Below, in pieces: positions 37,276-49,442 of a stretch of 64,000 nt of DNA. Numbering within the stretch: the first letter of the stretch is position 1; each line of letters starts with the position of its first letter. The DNA is from Tubiluchus corallicola (taxonomy: Eukaryota > Priapulida > Priapulimorpha > Priapulimorphida > Tubiluchidae), in the NCBI GenBank assembly GCA_030141605.1, contig JAQGDQ010000238.1:186001-250000 (forward strand), given 5' to 3'. The position numbers and the translations under genes were made by a program. The notes beneath the pieces were generated by a model that saw only the letters and a program-made list of their open reading frames with translations, did not search any database and was not told where the DNA came from.

Positions 37276-37410
37276 AGCCAAAAATTACACGTATGATTTC
37301 ACATTTTAGCTCAATATTATTGTTTTCTTTTTTGATGATGTTGTTTTATTTCATTTATCTTGCATTCAATATTTCTTTCCAAACAAGCGAACATCTTTGC
37401 AAGAATCTAT

Positions 37411-37412
<2 letters not shown>

Positions 37413-37491
<79 letters not shown>

Positions 37492-37494
37492 TAC
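37413..37494. repeat. (CT)n microsatellite
   Basis: About 80 bases of CT with one GT interruption. The Ser/Leu and Arg/Glu frames crossing it are repeat translations. Confidence 0.95.
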
Positions 37495-37559
37495 GTTTAT
37501 ACGTCAGGCTGAATAACAGTGAAAATTTTATATGCAAGAACATTTTAAACAGTGATGCA

Positions 37560-37735
37560 AACTTTACTTCTGTAATTAGATGTCATTGGCGTAGTTTGTT
37601 ATATCGTTAATTGTTATTTGTGTTACTGTTGTGTTTCATGATTCATGATTTATTGTATTATTTGTATTAATTTGTGATGTGTTTATGAACTTTGTGAAGT
37701 TTGAAATAAAATATTAAATCTAAATCTAAATCTCT
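37560..37735 (+). mobile_element. Possible LINE 3' end with (AAATCT)n tail
   Basis: A T-rich untranslated-like stretch ends in TTTGAAATAAAATATT followed by three AAATCT units that run into a second CT-rich tract (37731-37860). An AATAAA-type signal followed by a short tandem tail is the layout of LINE 3' ends. No coding part is recognisable upstream. Confidence 0.3.
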
Positions 37736-37860
37736 CTCTCGCTTTCTCTCTTTCTTTCTGTCTCTCTCTCCCTCTCTCTCCTCTCTCTCTCTCTTTCTTT
37801 CTCTCTCCCATCTCTTTTCCCCCTTCCTTTCCTTTCACTTCCTCTCCTTTCCTCATTCAA
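37731..37860. repeat. Imperfect CT-rich (polypyrimidine) tract
   Basis: CT, CTTT and CCTT units on the plus strand, continuous with the AAATCT tail to its left. Confidence 0.85.
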
Positions 37861-38532
37861 ATTTTTGCTCCCCCACAACACCACCTCATTATTACGATAA
37901 CTACCTTTCAGCACTTAAAATAATGGCCATCCATGCAGATCCCTTTCAGTAAATTTTTCTGCCTTTTTTCGTTTTTGCTTCAGGCGAGTGTGTTGACCTG
38001 ACTAAATTATATGCGCCTCTTCAAGTGAAGAAAGAAAGTATACACAGGTAGACATCTCATAAGAAAATGTAATCGCTACGCGTTCTATTACTTGCTAAAA
38101 TATGAATAAGATATGTCAGCTCTCAAGATGAAAAGGAGATTTGGAAAGAATGCAGTAAGAATGTGAGCTAATATGACCTGGCCATGATTTTCATCTATGA
38201 GCCTCTACTTTTCACATGTCAAAGGCAATTACTGGAGCCTTATGAATAAGAACCACTTACATTTGTACAAAGGTGACAAGATTCTGGTGCCTATAATAAT
38301 TATATTAAGTACCAGAACGTCATGGGTAGGCGTAAAAAATAAACCAAGGTTCTGCATACAGATAGCTATGCTACTTTTGCGATAAGTACATATGGAAACA
38401 TAAATTTTCCTGTATGGCCCGAGCTTACGCATTTTTTTTCATTTGCAACTTGTTAATCAGACAAAAAATTCATCATATCTAGACAAAAGCAATTCGCTTA
38501 ACTTTCTCTAGCTAGTTGCTGACATGGTCTAC

Positions 38533-38821
38533 TTAAATGAAAACAGGATGATTGATTAGACTCAATCTTATTTTAATTTACTGTCCAAAACAAAAGTTAG
38601 CAACTGTTTCTAGTATTTGAATAATTATATTGGACAGTTGATTTTCGGCAACCAAAGGCAGCTGTTGCTTACGTCACAAACTAACCACAGTTTGTGCAAT
38701 GCGTCAAGCACGTTTGTATAAGCGAAAATTGCTCTAAGATGCTGATGTGATATCACGAAAATGACTTCTACACCAATCTGACCTCGCAGACGCACACTCT
38801 AGTGCTGGAGCCACTAGCGCT
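38533..38821 (-). mobile_element. TTAA MITE, copy 4, diverged and truncated
   Basis: It begins TTAAATGAAAACAGGATGATT, matching the end of copy 1 (TTAAAGGAAGACAGGATGATT) with few changes. It then shares ACGTCACAAACTAAC, AGCGAAAATTG and CCACTAGCGC in the same order as copy 1. It stops where the 28-bp minisatellite starts, and no second end is found beyond the satellite. Confidence 0.6.
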
Positions 38822-38829
38822 AACAAGGT

Positions 38830-39820
38830 ACAAAAAATCCAATGCACAAAATCAAAGTTACTTTCAACGATATAAAAAATCACAGATACTTTCAACGACA
38901 CACAGAATCAAAAATACTTTCAACGATATACAAAACCACAAATACTTTCAACGATACACAAAATCACAGATACTTTCAACGATACACAAAATCACAAATA
39001 CTTTCAACGATACACAAAATCACAGATACTTTCAACGATACACAAAATCACAGATACTTTGAGCGATATATAAAATCACAAATACTTTCAAGCACACACA
39101 AAATCACACTTACTTTCAACGATACGCAAAATCACAAATACTTTCAACGATACACAAAATCACAAATACTTTCAACGATACACAAAATCACAAATACTTT
39201 CAACGATACACAAAATCACAGATACTTTGAGCGATATATAAAATCACAAATACTTTCAAGCACACACAAAATCACACTTACTTTCAACGATACACAAAAT
39301 CACAGATGCTTTCAACGATACACAAAATCACAGATACTTTCAACGACAAACAAAATCACAGATACTTTCAACGATACACAAAATCACAGATACTTTTAAC
39401 GATACACATAATCACAGATACTTTCAACGATACACAAAATCACAGATACTTTCAACGATATATAAAATCACAGATACTTTCAACGATACACAAAATCACA
39501 TATACTTTCAACGATACACAAAATCACAGATACTTTCAAAGATACACAAAATCACAAATACTTTCAACGATACACAAAATCACATATACTTTCAACGATA
39601 CACAAAATCACAGATACTTTCAAAGATACACAAAATCACAAATACTTTCAAGCACACACAAAATCACACTTACTTTCAACGATACACAAAATCACATATA
39701 CTTTCAACGATACACAAAATCACATATACTTTCAACGATACACATAATCACAGATACTTTCAACGATACACAAAATCACAGATACTTTCAACGATACACA
39801 AAATCACATATACTTTCAAC
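38830..39820. repeat. 28-bp minisatellite, about 35 copies
   Basis: The unit is close to ACTTTCAACGATACACAAAATCACAGAT, with AAAT, AGAT, ATAT and ACTT variants at the end. A longer block (GAGCGATATATAAAATC..., then CAAGCACACACAAAATC...) appears twice, near 39060 and 39230, showing higher-order duplication. Because 28 is not a multiple of 3, three units make an 84-bp period that is open in several frames, which explains the 185-codon frames over it. These frames are not genes. Confidence 0.95.
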
Positions 39821-40577
39821 TCTACGACAGCGACTAGAGGAGCCTCATAGGTTAGTACAATAAAAGCGTTGATCTTTTAAAACTTTATAAAATTACGACC
39901 AATGAGCAGAAAAAGACACTTGGGTGAGAATTTACAAATCAATCATACAGGTAAACCATATAAATTGTTATTGACCATTGTAAAATAAATGTTTACAAAT
40001 TGTATACATGGGAATCCGGGGGACCACAACGAGAATCATTTTCTAAACGAGCGAAAAACTTTGAGATGATTATTGAAATTACAATTTTTTAAAGAGGTGT
40101 TGCAGAAAGACGTCCAATACATTTACGTTATACATAAATGTACTGCAGTGAATATACATAAGTGTACTTCACAGTTGACAATCAGGCTGGCTAACTTGCA
40201 GTGAATCCAGTAATTGTATTTCTTTTAAAGTTTTGGCCAATTTTTTTGTAAAGATTGCAAACACAACAACAGCTTTAATCAATAGTAAGAGGCTTTAAAA
40301 TGGGTTTCTGGTTTAACTTCAAATTTCAAACTTGTTAAACTTCGAAGATGCAATGGTTGCATTGAAACATGGGGGCCTATAATTGCAACAACAGCTTTCT
40401 TGTTAGCAGCTTCGGCTTACGGGTACCAGCGTGAAATTACTTATAAGGACTGTGCCTAATGCGAGATAGCAGCACAATATCAACAATTGAGGTCGCTAAG
40501 CCTCAGCTTGCTTCACAGTTATTGAAATCTCATAGCATTTCTTACTCTTGAGAATTTCTATAACAGAACAATTAAGA

Positions 40578-40930
40578 TTAAGCCACCTCCACGAAGATAA
40601 GCAGTTTCTCTTTTACCGCGTCACGATCCAGTATGAATTCAATCTCAACGTTAAAAGAGGTGTCGAGGAGGTTGCACAAGTCAAACGCGCCTTTCCGGAA
40701 TGAGTTACATAACAGAGTTATTCCTCTTGCACTCTATCACAAGTTTTGAGCGCTCTCTCTGTAAATTTGTCAGGTATTCTGAAGTAGACAAACCCTTGTG
40801 AAACATCACTTTGTTAGTGTGTAAAAGCGTATTGTCTAAAATACGCTCGTGAATTGAATTCATGGATTGTTCAAGGTATTAGCAAATGGCATCACCCACG
40901 CTTTCCACGCTGCTAATTGCTAAGTATTAC
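40578..40930 (-). pseudogene. Frameshifted relic of an unrecognised protein
   Basis: On the minus strand one frame reads YLEQSMNSIHERILDNTLLH, then KVMFHKGLSTSEYLTNLQRE and LVIECKRNNSVM up to a stop. The next frame continues directly with LCNSFRKGAFDLCNLLDTSF and EIEFILDRDAVKEKLLIFVE to a stop at 40578. An earlier in-frame TAA lies upstream. The two frames join without a gap in apparent sense, so this looks like one protein broken by a one-base indel and nonsense mutations. It is protein-like throughout, but I do not recognise the family; host retrogene and transposable-element protein are both possible. Confidence 0.35.
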
Positions 40931-41129
40931 CACTTGCCCTAAGAGAATAAAAAGACAGAGAATTTAACTAATAACTTGTAACATATGAGTCAGAAAAATG
41001 AAAGTTATAGGAATCAAGTAATTCCTTGAATTTTATTCATTCAATGGTTGTTTTGATCGTTGTTAAACAAGTAGCCTAGAATGCATTAAAAGGGAAAGTG
41101 GGACAAGGACTAGATTCGATACTTACTTA

Positions 41130-41651
41130 ATGTTAAATCCTTCCGTAAAACAGCACAGAATTTTTATAAATCTACTTTTCCAGATGCCCTTAGAATTAGC
41201 TTTAGCCGTTTCGTTCTGTCTAAAAGTTGAGACAGGACATTGGTATAGGTCCCCTATCCCACACGACCAAAGGCTGCGACCCTGCAGTAACGCAGTGCAG
41301 TACAAGATGAAGAATACCTTGTAAATGTGAATTAACAAAAGCGGTGAAGCAAAAACACATTCTAAATTTAAGTAATGTTCTGGAATTTCGTGATATCGAC
41401 CCTTTAACCTGCAGAAAATTCTTAAGGGACATTCTTAAATTATTTGCAAGTGACAGTTAAATTAGGTAACATTTTGTTACTAAATTGTGCCGTTTTTTTG
41501 TGCTACAGTTTAGCAAAATTTGTAAACTGATATTTGTTTCGTTTGAACTATTGCGCGTTGCACGCACAACATTGTTTCATATTAACCTTGTTGTAAATGT
41601 GCATGTAATCTTGTTGGTCCTAATGGCAATAAAAATACTACTACTACTATT
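41130..41651 (+). mobile_element. LINE 3' end: ORF2 C-terminal piece, 3' UTR and (TAC)n tail
   Basis: The plus-strand frame contains LKVETGHWYRSPIPHDQRLR followed by PCSNAV, the same C-terminal ETGxW...PRxxRxCxC region as in the 2.3-2.8 kb piece. It is then shifted, and a later frame ends LRDILKLFASDS plus stop at about 41459. About 180 bases of 3' UTR follow, ending GGCAATAAAAATACTACTACTACTA. Frame breaks make it dead. The shared AATAAAATA(CTA)n ending with 2282-2310 suggests both belong to one family. Confidence 0.7.
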
Positions 41652-41920
41652 AGGCCAATGATAAAACTACTAAATTGGCCTTAGTGAAGCACCTGAAGCG
41701 TTTTTCTTCGCATTGCTGTATTTTAATTTCAACTTGAAACTAATTACACAACTTCTTAATTGAGGAAATGTTAGTATACTAACCCAGAGATGAATAATAG
41801 GGCGCCTAACCTATGAAATGTGCCTTACATAAACATTCGGGCCAGACCCAGTGCCAACTTTTTCACATCCCCTAGATTCTATGTTTATGGTTTAGACGAA
41901 ATCGGGAAGCTATACAGTGG

Positions 41921-41921
<1 letters not shown>

Positions 41922-41983
<62 letters not shown>
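41922..41983. repeat. (AT)n microsatellite
   Basis: About 60 bases of pure AT dinucleotide. Confidence 0.95.
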
Positions 41984-41987
<4 letters not shown>

Positions 41988-43010
41988 TATTATATATTAG
42001 ATTATAACGTTTTAGTTAGTCTCTAATAATCCCTGTATTATCACATCATTTAGTCACTTATCCATTACATGTAGGAAAAAATGAATATTTAAATGCCCCG
42101 TATTGACAAACTGTTCACTGAAATACAAATAGATAATTATTATTTCTATGCTACCGTTGCATTTTACTATTTTTTGTTAAACAAATTTTTATAGTGTTAG
42201 TGTTTTGTGTGCAACAAAAAGCTGAAATGACTTCAGCACTGTTATTTCACGCTGAATGAAGTTCAGCAGAGTTAGGCTATAGGCCTTCTGAAGAAGCATA
42301 GGCCTATTACTTTGTATATTAGGAGAAGTGTAGTTCTCATACATTTTATTCTTATAAAAATCTATGATACCTATACCTACATAGTACGCATGTAGGGAAT
42401 CCATTTTATAGGTCAAAAAGTTCTAGCAAGTCATAGCAAATAGAAACCGAAGTAATTGGCAATTAGTTACATGACCAATCATAAATCTTACGAATGAACA
42501 AAAAGACCATACGTGAAATCTGGCTTGCATCAGCGTGCGCCGTCAGTGACTGATTGCGGCCTGCAGCTTTCGCATGTTTCTGTCAGAACCGCCTTACAAT
42601 CCTTGACATAACTGTTTTGAAAAGTTGCGAATAAAAACATTCGGTTTCTTTGTCGGTTCGTGTGTGTACATGACAAATCACCTGGTAAGGTGCTGCGCAA
42701 TTCAAATGTGTTCAGGTTGGTCCACGTGTGTAGTTTATGAAGAAAGGCATATATTTAAACTGTGAATGAAGATGCTTATCGCTCGCAGCAACTCATTAAA
42801 ATGCGTAGGTAAATGAGCAGGAAAACATTCTTCGCTAAATTCTACATCTTTTTTCAAAAGCACTTCTCACCTGCCACAAAGGAGCTGTGTTGTCATCACT
42901 AATGATTGCTTCTGTGAGTTATATTTCAACGATGTTTATCTACTTAACCCCCAAGTACAGAAAATCTTCAGGTGAATTGATCATGTGAATTGGATTTCGC
43001 GGTCGTAAGT

Positions 43011-43140
43011 CAAAGGACCACCGGACAAAGGACCTCCGTTCAAAGGACCACCGGTCAAAGGACCACCGGACAAAGGACCTCCGTTCAAAGGACCACCGGT
43101 CAAAGGATCACCGGTCAAAGGACCACCAGACAAAGGACCA
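43011..43140. repeat. 15-bp minisatellite with 45-bp higher-order unit
   Basis: The unit is CAAAGGACCACCGGT. Three variants (ending CCGGA, CCGTT, CCGGT) occur in fixed order twice, then two further units follow. Since 15 is 5 codons, both strands stay open: the minus frame reads (GGPLT/N/S)n and the plus frame (QRTTG/S)n. No start context, promoter or domain supports a gene, so I treat it as a satellite. Confidence 0.9.
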
Positions 43141-43756
43141 CTTTGACTTCTGGTGGACACAAATGCCACGAAAAGCTATTTTCTATTTTAACTAAGATTA
43201 AATCCACGTGCGTGATTTCAATTCAACTAAAGATTTTTATTGCTATGCATAGAATTATATTGTCTCTTCAGAAAATTGAACAAGCCCACAGAAAACGCCA
43301 TTTGCAGTCCCAGTACACAGAAAACTTCTACAATTTGGATTAGAAGTGTTCCAAAGACAACATCCTGCATATTAATCAGGCAACGCAGGTGATTATTTAA
43401 CGGCTTAGCACTAAAGAAAGACATAAGAAGACGTGACACATTATGAATAATAAATGAAATACGGAATATACTTAAAATACCTAGAAGCAAGAGGACTCGA
43501 GCCAGCCTATGACTAGCTTCAACTACGAAACCCAGAATACATTTTTAGAATTTCCAAGAGATTTGTTTGCTTTTGACTATTGTAAAACAGTTAGAAATGT
43601 GGGAAAAGCTGGGTGATTACGGTGCTTAGGTACAAAAGTTAAGTAGCCACAAATCTAATCAGCACACTTGACTGCAGGAAAACAAATTCTTGGTACAATC
43701 ATATCCTGATACTCCTGCTTCCTGCCTCCCGCTCATCAAAGAATAATGTTAACATG

Positions 43757-44580
43757 TTAAAAGAAAACCGGACCCAGTTTTAAACTGTGGTCAAAACAAT
43801 CAACTCTCTAAAATATTGAAAGGAAACATATTATTTTTTCCGAGAATGACTTACGTGAAAGAATTTTTACCACAGAAACATAATTTCGCTTTCACGCGAC
43901 TAATTCTTCGCTATTACGCCATTCACTAGTTAGATGGGCACTAGCGCCGGCATTTCAGAAACGAATGCACAGAATTAGGTGCTGTGCCTCTCAGTTCAGA
44001 GGTGTTTAGTTGTGACGTTGCACACATGTTCGACACGCTCATGCGGTAACGGTAAATTTGAAAGTTGAATTTTTGTCTTGAAGCCTGCCTACTTTTAATG
44101 CAACAGAGTGCTGTACTTCAATTTTTGCAACACGCTCGTGGAATGTTTTTGCTGTTTAAAATAATGTTCATTTGGGATGTCATCAATAGTTGGGCTTTCC
44201 CGCCGTTAATTAAGATTTTAATCTATTATTTAATTCTCAAAAACCCTTTTGCGTTATTATTGCGGTATCAACATCTTTTACCACGTTAAAGATGACTTTT
44301 TTGGGTTTTATACCTCTGTATAGTGTACTTTCAGGAATCTGTCTTGTGTATTTGTGTATTGGGTCTGGTTGCGCATGTACGTAAATATTTTATCATTTTC
44401 TATCGTAATTTTATAATATAGCTGAGTGTTTTTCTAATTTTTATATAATGCTATGTACTTTTAAATGCATGAAATAAATTTAAAAATAAAAAAATATTTG
44501 TGTTATTTATTGCGACATTAAATTGTATACTTTTTACAGTAATGGGGTAAGACATGAAAAATCATCCTGCATGCCTTTAA
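43757..44580 (+). mobile_element. TTAA-bounded MITE, copy 2, with a nested insertion
   Basis: TTAA lies at both ends (43757-43760, 44577-44580), and the sequence aligns with copies 1 and 3 over both halves. The 3' part (AAATTGTATACTTTTTACAG to CATCCTG) is separated from the rest by 238 foreign bases at 44265-44502. Without these the copy would be about 586 bp, like the others. The left end reads TTAAAAGAAAACCGGACC. Confidence 0.8.
44265..44502 (+). mobile_element. Short retroposon-like insertion inside MITE copy 2
   Basis: It is absent from copies 1 and 3 and is flanked by TTATTATTGCG (left) and TTATTTATTGCG (right), a target duplication differing by one base. It begins GTATCAACATC and ends with GAAATAAATTTAAAAATAAAAAAA, an A-rich end with AATAAA as expected of a 5'-truncated LINE. 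Any coding part is too short to identify. Confidence 0.55.
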
Positions 44581-44599
44581 CATGGTCAATGAACCTCTA

Positions 44600-47320
44600 T
44601 ATTCCTTGATAATGACATAGATCCCAGCACTTCAACCATTCTATATGTTGAACTCAAGCTTGCAATGTGTCAAACTGTAAAAAGGAAAATTATAAGACTA
44701 CATTTTGATTCTTTAAGCAAAGCAAAGCTTGTAAGCTAATCACAAAGGAGAAGTTGACATAAATCATTAAGGTAGTATCTACATCAGAAATGATAATTTT
44801 CTCACACGTACGTGTAAACTCGATAACTACTATGGGATATGGTTTGTTCAAACAGTTCGTGTATATATACCTATAGATAACTACTAAGCTGTCTCCTATT
44901 GGGCTTTAATAATGTTCATTTTAAAAGGCGTAACATTAACTTTTAGGGCAAATAGGTTGTGATTTGTATGCGAATGTGATGCAATGCTTGCAAATATTGT
45001 TTTGCAGTTGTAGAATACAGCAATTAAAAATGTAAGCTGACTTTTTTGGTAACCGTTACCAGCCGTTGTAAACACAAGATAATACTGTGTACACTATGAC
45101 ATTGGTGTCTGGCCTTACCTCGATATTAACATAATTAATCCAGCATAATTAATTAAAGGTGCAAACGTGTTCAAACGCCTCTTGCTATTTGTGGCCATAT
45201 GAACCTAGCAACAAAAGAGTGAAAGATCAGACGCACAAAACGTATAGGATATAAACTAATCAGTTTATACAGTTTTTCACTCTGCAAGGCCAATAACTTA
45301 ATGATAAGGTCTTTTTAACGGATCGGTTGTTGCAGCATCGAACTTACAAGATGAAGCATACATTGAATTGCAATGAATTGCAAAGTTATCGTGATCACTC
45401 GATGTTACAAAATATGACATCATATGATATATGACATATGATGTTTCTTTACATATTGATGAATTTTATTTTTAGGCACTATTTAGATTGTTTATGCCTT
45501 TTCCGGTTCGTTTTCTCGATTATATGTTCACTCACTCACTAATTTGTGTGTTAGTTGAATGTATCTGATCATTTTGTTTAATGGTACTTTCGTTAGTTTT
45601 TTCTTCGTTTTTCTCTCATCATTTCTTCATTGCTTTTTTTCTTCTTCTTGCTTGTTTTCTTAATCCCTTTGTTTCTTCCACCTTTTCCGATGCTTTGGTT
45701 TGCTCTTGTGATTCATCTCTTGTTATTTTTTTCAAAAAAATTCCGTCGGCAAAAGTTGTTCTAGAGAATTTGAAATGATTTGCTGTAGAAGACCCTTACA
45801 TAAACACTTGTGACTGCAGAAGAGCATTTTACTGGTGGCGAATCAACATTTTACTGAGATTGCTTAACTTGACGGCCTCTTCCTAATCCGTAGTTGACCC
45901 CAAAATGCAACAGTGGTCACAGACTCACCTCCAAAAAGTCAAGAAAAATATCACAGAATCACAATAACTTACATGTAGAACACATCTACACGTAAGTTTA
46001 ATCATTATTTCTTGTCACAGTTTAAATTGAAATAGCAAAAACATGAAAGTCTCAAACTTGGTTTCAAACTAAAGCTGACTGGACTGCATTTTAAGGCATT
46101 ATATACTAATGGGCCAGCTACAGTAGGCTTATACTATGCCTATATTGCTAAATTATAATAAGCAGAGGTACTTCTTGCAATAGCATCTGCCTCAGGCTTA
46201 TATTTTCTAATATGTCTAATTGCTTTTTGTCTAACGTTACTACTGCTTCTGCTGTTGCTTTTTGTCTAATGTTATTAGCTAAGAAAATGAAAATTTTCTA
46301 ATTAACTACGGTTGGCCTGGTCGAGTAATCAAATTCAAAAGAATAATTTTGGCTTACTTATACATTTTAAGTTGCTGACAAATAAATAATGTAGAACTTT
46401 ACACTGTAGAATATAGAATGTAGAATAATGTAGAATACACTTTACAATTTACTCTTTACTTCTGCAAAATCGTATAACATTAACTCAAAAAACGGAATGA
46501 AAAAAATGTTAAATGTCTTTTCAGCTTCTGCTTTGCGAGGTTTGATTGTTTTTAGTTGGTCTTTAGCTTTTGGTGTGAATCTTGACTAGTGATCATATAA
46601 TGGTTCTTTGACCTGTCGTACTTTGACTGATGGTTCGCTTTGCTATACTATATAGTGAATACAAACCTTTACTAGTGAATTTAGGCTATCACAAATCTAT
46701 GCCTTGAAAATAAGCTAGTGCTCTTTTGAGATTTGCCATAGTCATAATCTTAAAAGAAGAAGTTAAAATATCCGTAAATCTCCAAAATTCTTATTTTTTT
46801 CCACAGAAGCTTTCGTCCTCTCGGACTTTATCTGCAGTACACGATTATGCAGTTTCTTTTACGATTATTATGACTATATGTCTATAATTTAGTTTTATAA
46901 ACCCAGAAATTAAATAAACGGTTAATGAAAATGATTTTGGTTTATTAATTTAGTAGATGGAATGAACAAAATCATCAACGTAAGAATATAAAAATCAAAT
47001 GCTGTTTTGCATATACTGTACTGAATACTTTTAATATTTGTAATTTTGGAGCTGTAGGCAAACTGAAGATACGCATACCAGTAGGAAAGCTTTAACATAC
47101 CTGTTAGAGATTCCTATTTCCCTATGTTTTCTATTTTATTGTAATTACCTTGAAATTCATTAATAAAATTTCCTTTATATTAATTGATTACAAGGCTTGC
47201 TATTATCTAAAATTGCGTTACTAGATGAATTATAAACAGTTAAGTACTCTGTTAGCAATAACAGACCTAGTAATGAACTAATTAGACTTTGAGCCATGCT
47301 AAAGAGAAGGCAAATTACAA
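44600..47320. other. AT-rich intergenic stretch, nothing recognised
   Basis: No supportable gene. A perfect 9-bp inverted repeat (CATCATATG ... CATATGATG) lies at 45419-45443. Confidence 0.4.
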
Positions 47321-47329
47321 TAATTTCTG

Positions 47330-47880
47330 TTACGAGGGATCCTCTCCATTGTTATCTCTTGCAGATGGTGAGATGATTCGAAATCTGTAGTAATTATCTT
47401 CTAAGGGACTTAGGCAGTTTCCCAAACACAAGCGGCGCGCCTTAATTGACTGGCGATTAACAAAAGCAAAGAAAATGTTTGTGAAAGTCCCTTTCTCTGG
47501 GGATCCATTGCTTTCGTAGAGAGAGAAAGAAAAGGGATACTTGACCGCCGACTTGGGGCTCATTAAGTGGAGTCGATTGATGAAGAGGATCACTTTCTAG
47601 TCATGCAAATAATAGTCCCAATTATTCTGTCCGTCTATTGAAACAAATCGTCGAAAATTAACCTCATGGGGTGCGATAAAAGCTTAGCAGTCCAGAAATA
47701 GGAACTTTCTTGGGTGTTAGAACCCCACGATTCCATGAAAATAATGGTAGGACGTGAGAAGCTTTCTGTCTTCTCTTCCGACGAACGTTTGGTGTGGTGA
47801 AAAGCTGCCACGCGTCTAGTACAAAGAACATAATGAGGAGAACTCATGGAAATTCTCAAGCAGATTTGTAGACCTTTCGT
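47330..47880. other. GC-richer block with long minus-strand frames, unassigned
   Basis: The stretch is less AT-rich than its surroundings and holds two minus-strand frames in a row (47859-47635, containing EEKTESFSRPTIIFMESWGS; 47593-47330, containing SFSLYESNGSPEKGTFTNIF). Neither has a known motif, and they are separated by a stop and a frame change. It may be a decayed coding sequence or a conserved regulatory block. Confidence 0.2.
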
Positions 47881-48259
47881 CTAATGACGTTACTATGCAC
47901 TTGTGCAACCTTTATTTCGTAAAAAGGCATCCATAACTACACACATAAACATAAACTATAATTGACAGATCAATGATAGTTGTTTAGCTTTTTTGTTTAA
48001 TTAGAAACAACAAGGAACGCAGAATGAGTTTTAAAAAAGGGTCTTTAAGAATTAAGAATTACTACATTGAAGAATTTTGCTCGAAATTTATAAATTAATA
48101 TCTCGCTTATTTTGTTACAGGATGTGTTTGTTTTAAACTTATAAGTTTATAATGCTATTGTAACTTGCATGCTCAGATATTTAGTCTTAATTTGTTTTTC
48201 ATACCTGATTTTTTCATTTTATCAATTTGTACGCGCTTTATCAATTGAATTTAAACCTC

Positions 48260-48450
48260 AAAATGTTTTATTTTCTGAATAAATTTGTACATGCGTGTAA
48301 AATTGTATAGTTATAAGTTGTACTTCATATTTTGCCTTTTATGTTTAATTATATTATGTATTGTTTTTGTACACTCGGCCTGATGCAAAGGTGCCTATGG
48401 CTCATTCTAGCTGTCGAATTTAAATAAAGATCTTACTTGCTTGCTAAAAG
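48260..48450 (+). mobile_element. LINE 3' UTR-like sequence
   Basis: T-rich untranslated-like sequence ends in TAAATAAAGATCTTACTTGCTTGC: a polyadenylation-type AATAAA followed by short tandem units, as at LINE 3' ends. The preceding CACTCGGCCTGATGCAAAGG is less AT-rich than its flanks and could form a terminal stem-loop. No ORF remains. Confidence 0.4.
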
Positions 48451-48721
48451 ATATTTGGGGTTCGTTTTCGTTCTTTTTCTGTGTTTTAATCTGTACATTG
48501 CTTTTTATACAAATTGCCAAAGACAAACAGAATGGCCAGTCAAGGTAAAGGACTACAGTAAGAAGGTGCAGACGTTGCATATCCAGAGAAATAGAATTTA
48601 TATACCTATAATTTTATATACAAAACATCTGTTAATATTCTACTTGAATCGAGTGAGGTTGTATATTTCAGTGAAACAATTTTTCGCTAAAATTTACAGT
48701 TTCATACACACGCAAGAAATT

Positions 48722-48851
48722 AGTACTTGGAACGGATTAGGGTTGGGTTAGGGTACTTAAATAGTGTGGGGAATTGTAAACTCCTTCTCAATTTTTTGGT
48801 AGAGAATTCCACCTATATGAAGTCCGAGATAATGCTATTAAAACACTGAAA
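48722..48851 (+). mobile_element. Short dispersed retroposon, copy 1
   Basis: 130 bases starting AGTACTTGGAACGGATTAGGG and ending AACACTGAAA match the unit at 49443-49578 almost throughout, the main difference being in the TTAGGG-like part. I see no clean target duplication around this copy. Confidence 0.7.
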
Positions 48852-49442
48852 AGAGAGCCCGAAATGAACTCCAAAATATCTGTTTCTAATTAAACAAAGA
48901 AAGCTGAGCATGATAGATGTGTGAGTTATACATGTATTTATATTTACTTCATGTATACTGCTAGCTTGGTACAAACAAACAATCCAGAATAATCTACTGG
49001 CAGAAATCGCTATGATTGTAGTGATTTCCTTTCTGGCTAGTTCTCACTGAAGCTAGAAATGAGAATGAATAACAGAAGTGTTCACGTCCGGGGAAGTCGT
49101 TGTTCGTATCCGGAACTTGGGTGGGACACACGTGTGAGATTGGGTCCCGTTGACGAAATGTCACGTTTGCGGAGAATGGGGGCACACAAGCTCATTTCCT
49201 GTGTCAATTTTGTCGTTCAACAGAGCAAAACAACGTGGAAAACTGACCACTTCCCGTTCAAAATGATTCTGTTTAATTACATGAGCGTCTTTTATCAATG
49301 ACCACTGTTCATAGCGATATGGACAGTGGTGACCGTGTGTCTTTTTTACAAGCATAAACTTTAGCGGTGATCTGGGCATGGTTTCAGAGAAACCATGGAC
49401 ATTAAACTTGGGTTTCACACCTAAATTTGGTCATACCAAATT

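Noticed and set aside
38842-39863. Long open frames (two of 185 codons and one of 86) reading Phe-Gln-Arg-Tyr-Thr-Lys-Ser repeats
   Set aside because: They are translations of the 28-bp minisatellite, open in several frames with no start context or domain.
42981-43169. Gly-Gly-Pro-Leu repeat protein on the minus strand
   Set aside because: It is explained by the 15-bp minisatellite, and the opposite strand is open equally.
43598-43605. TGTGGGAA CSL-type site in the desert
   Set aside because: A single 8-base match in 50 kb is expected by chance and has no clustering or promoter context.
48735-48755. Interstitial telomere
   Set aside because: TTAGGG-like units are few, degenerate and part of the dispersed retroposon found again at 49.46 kb, so they are not remains of a chromosome end.
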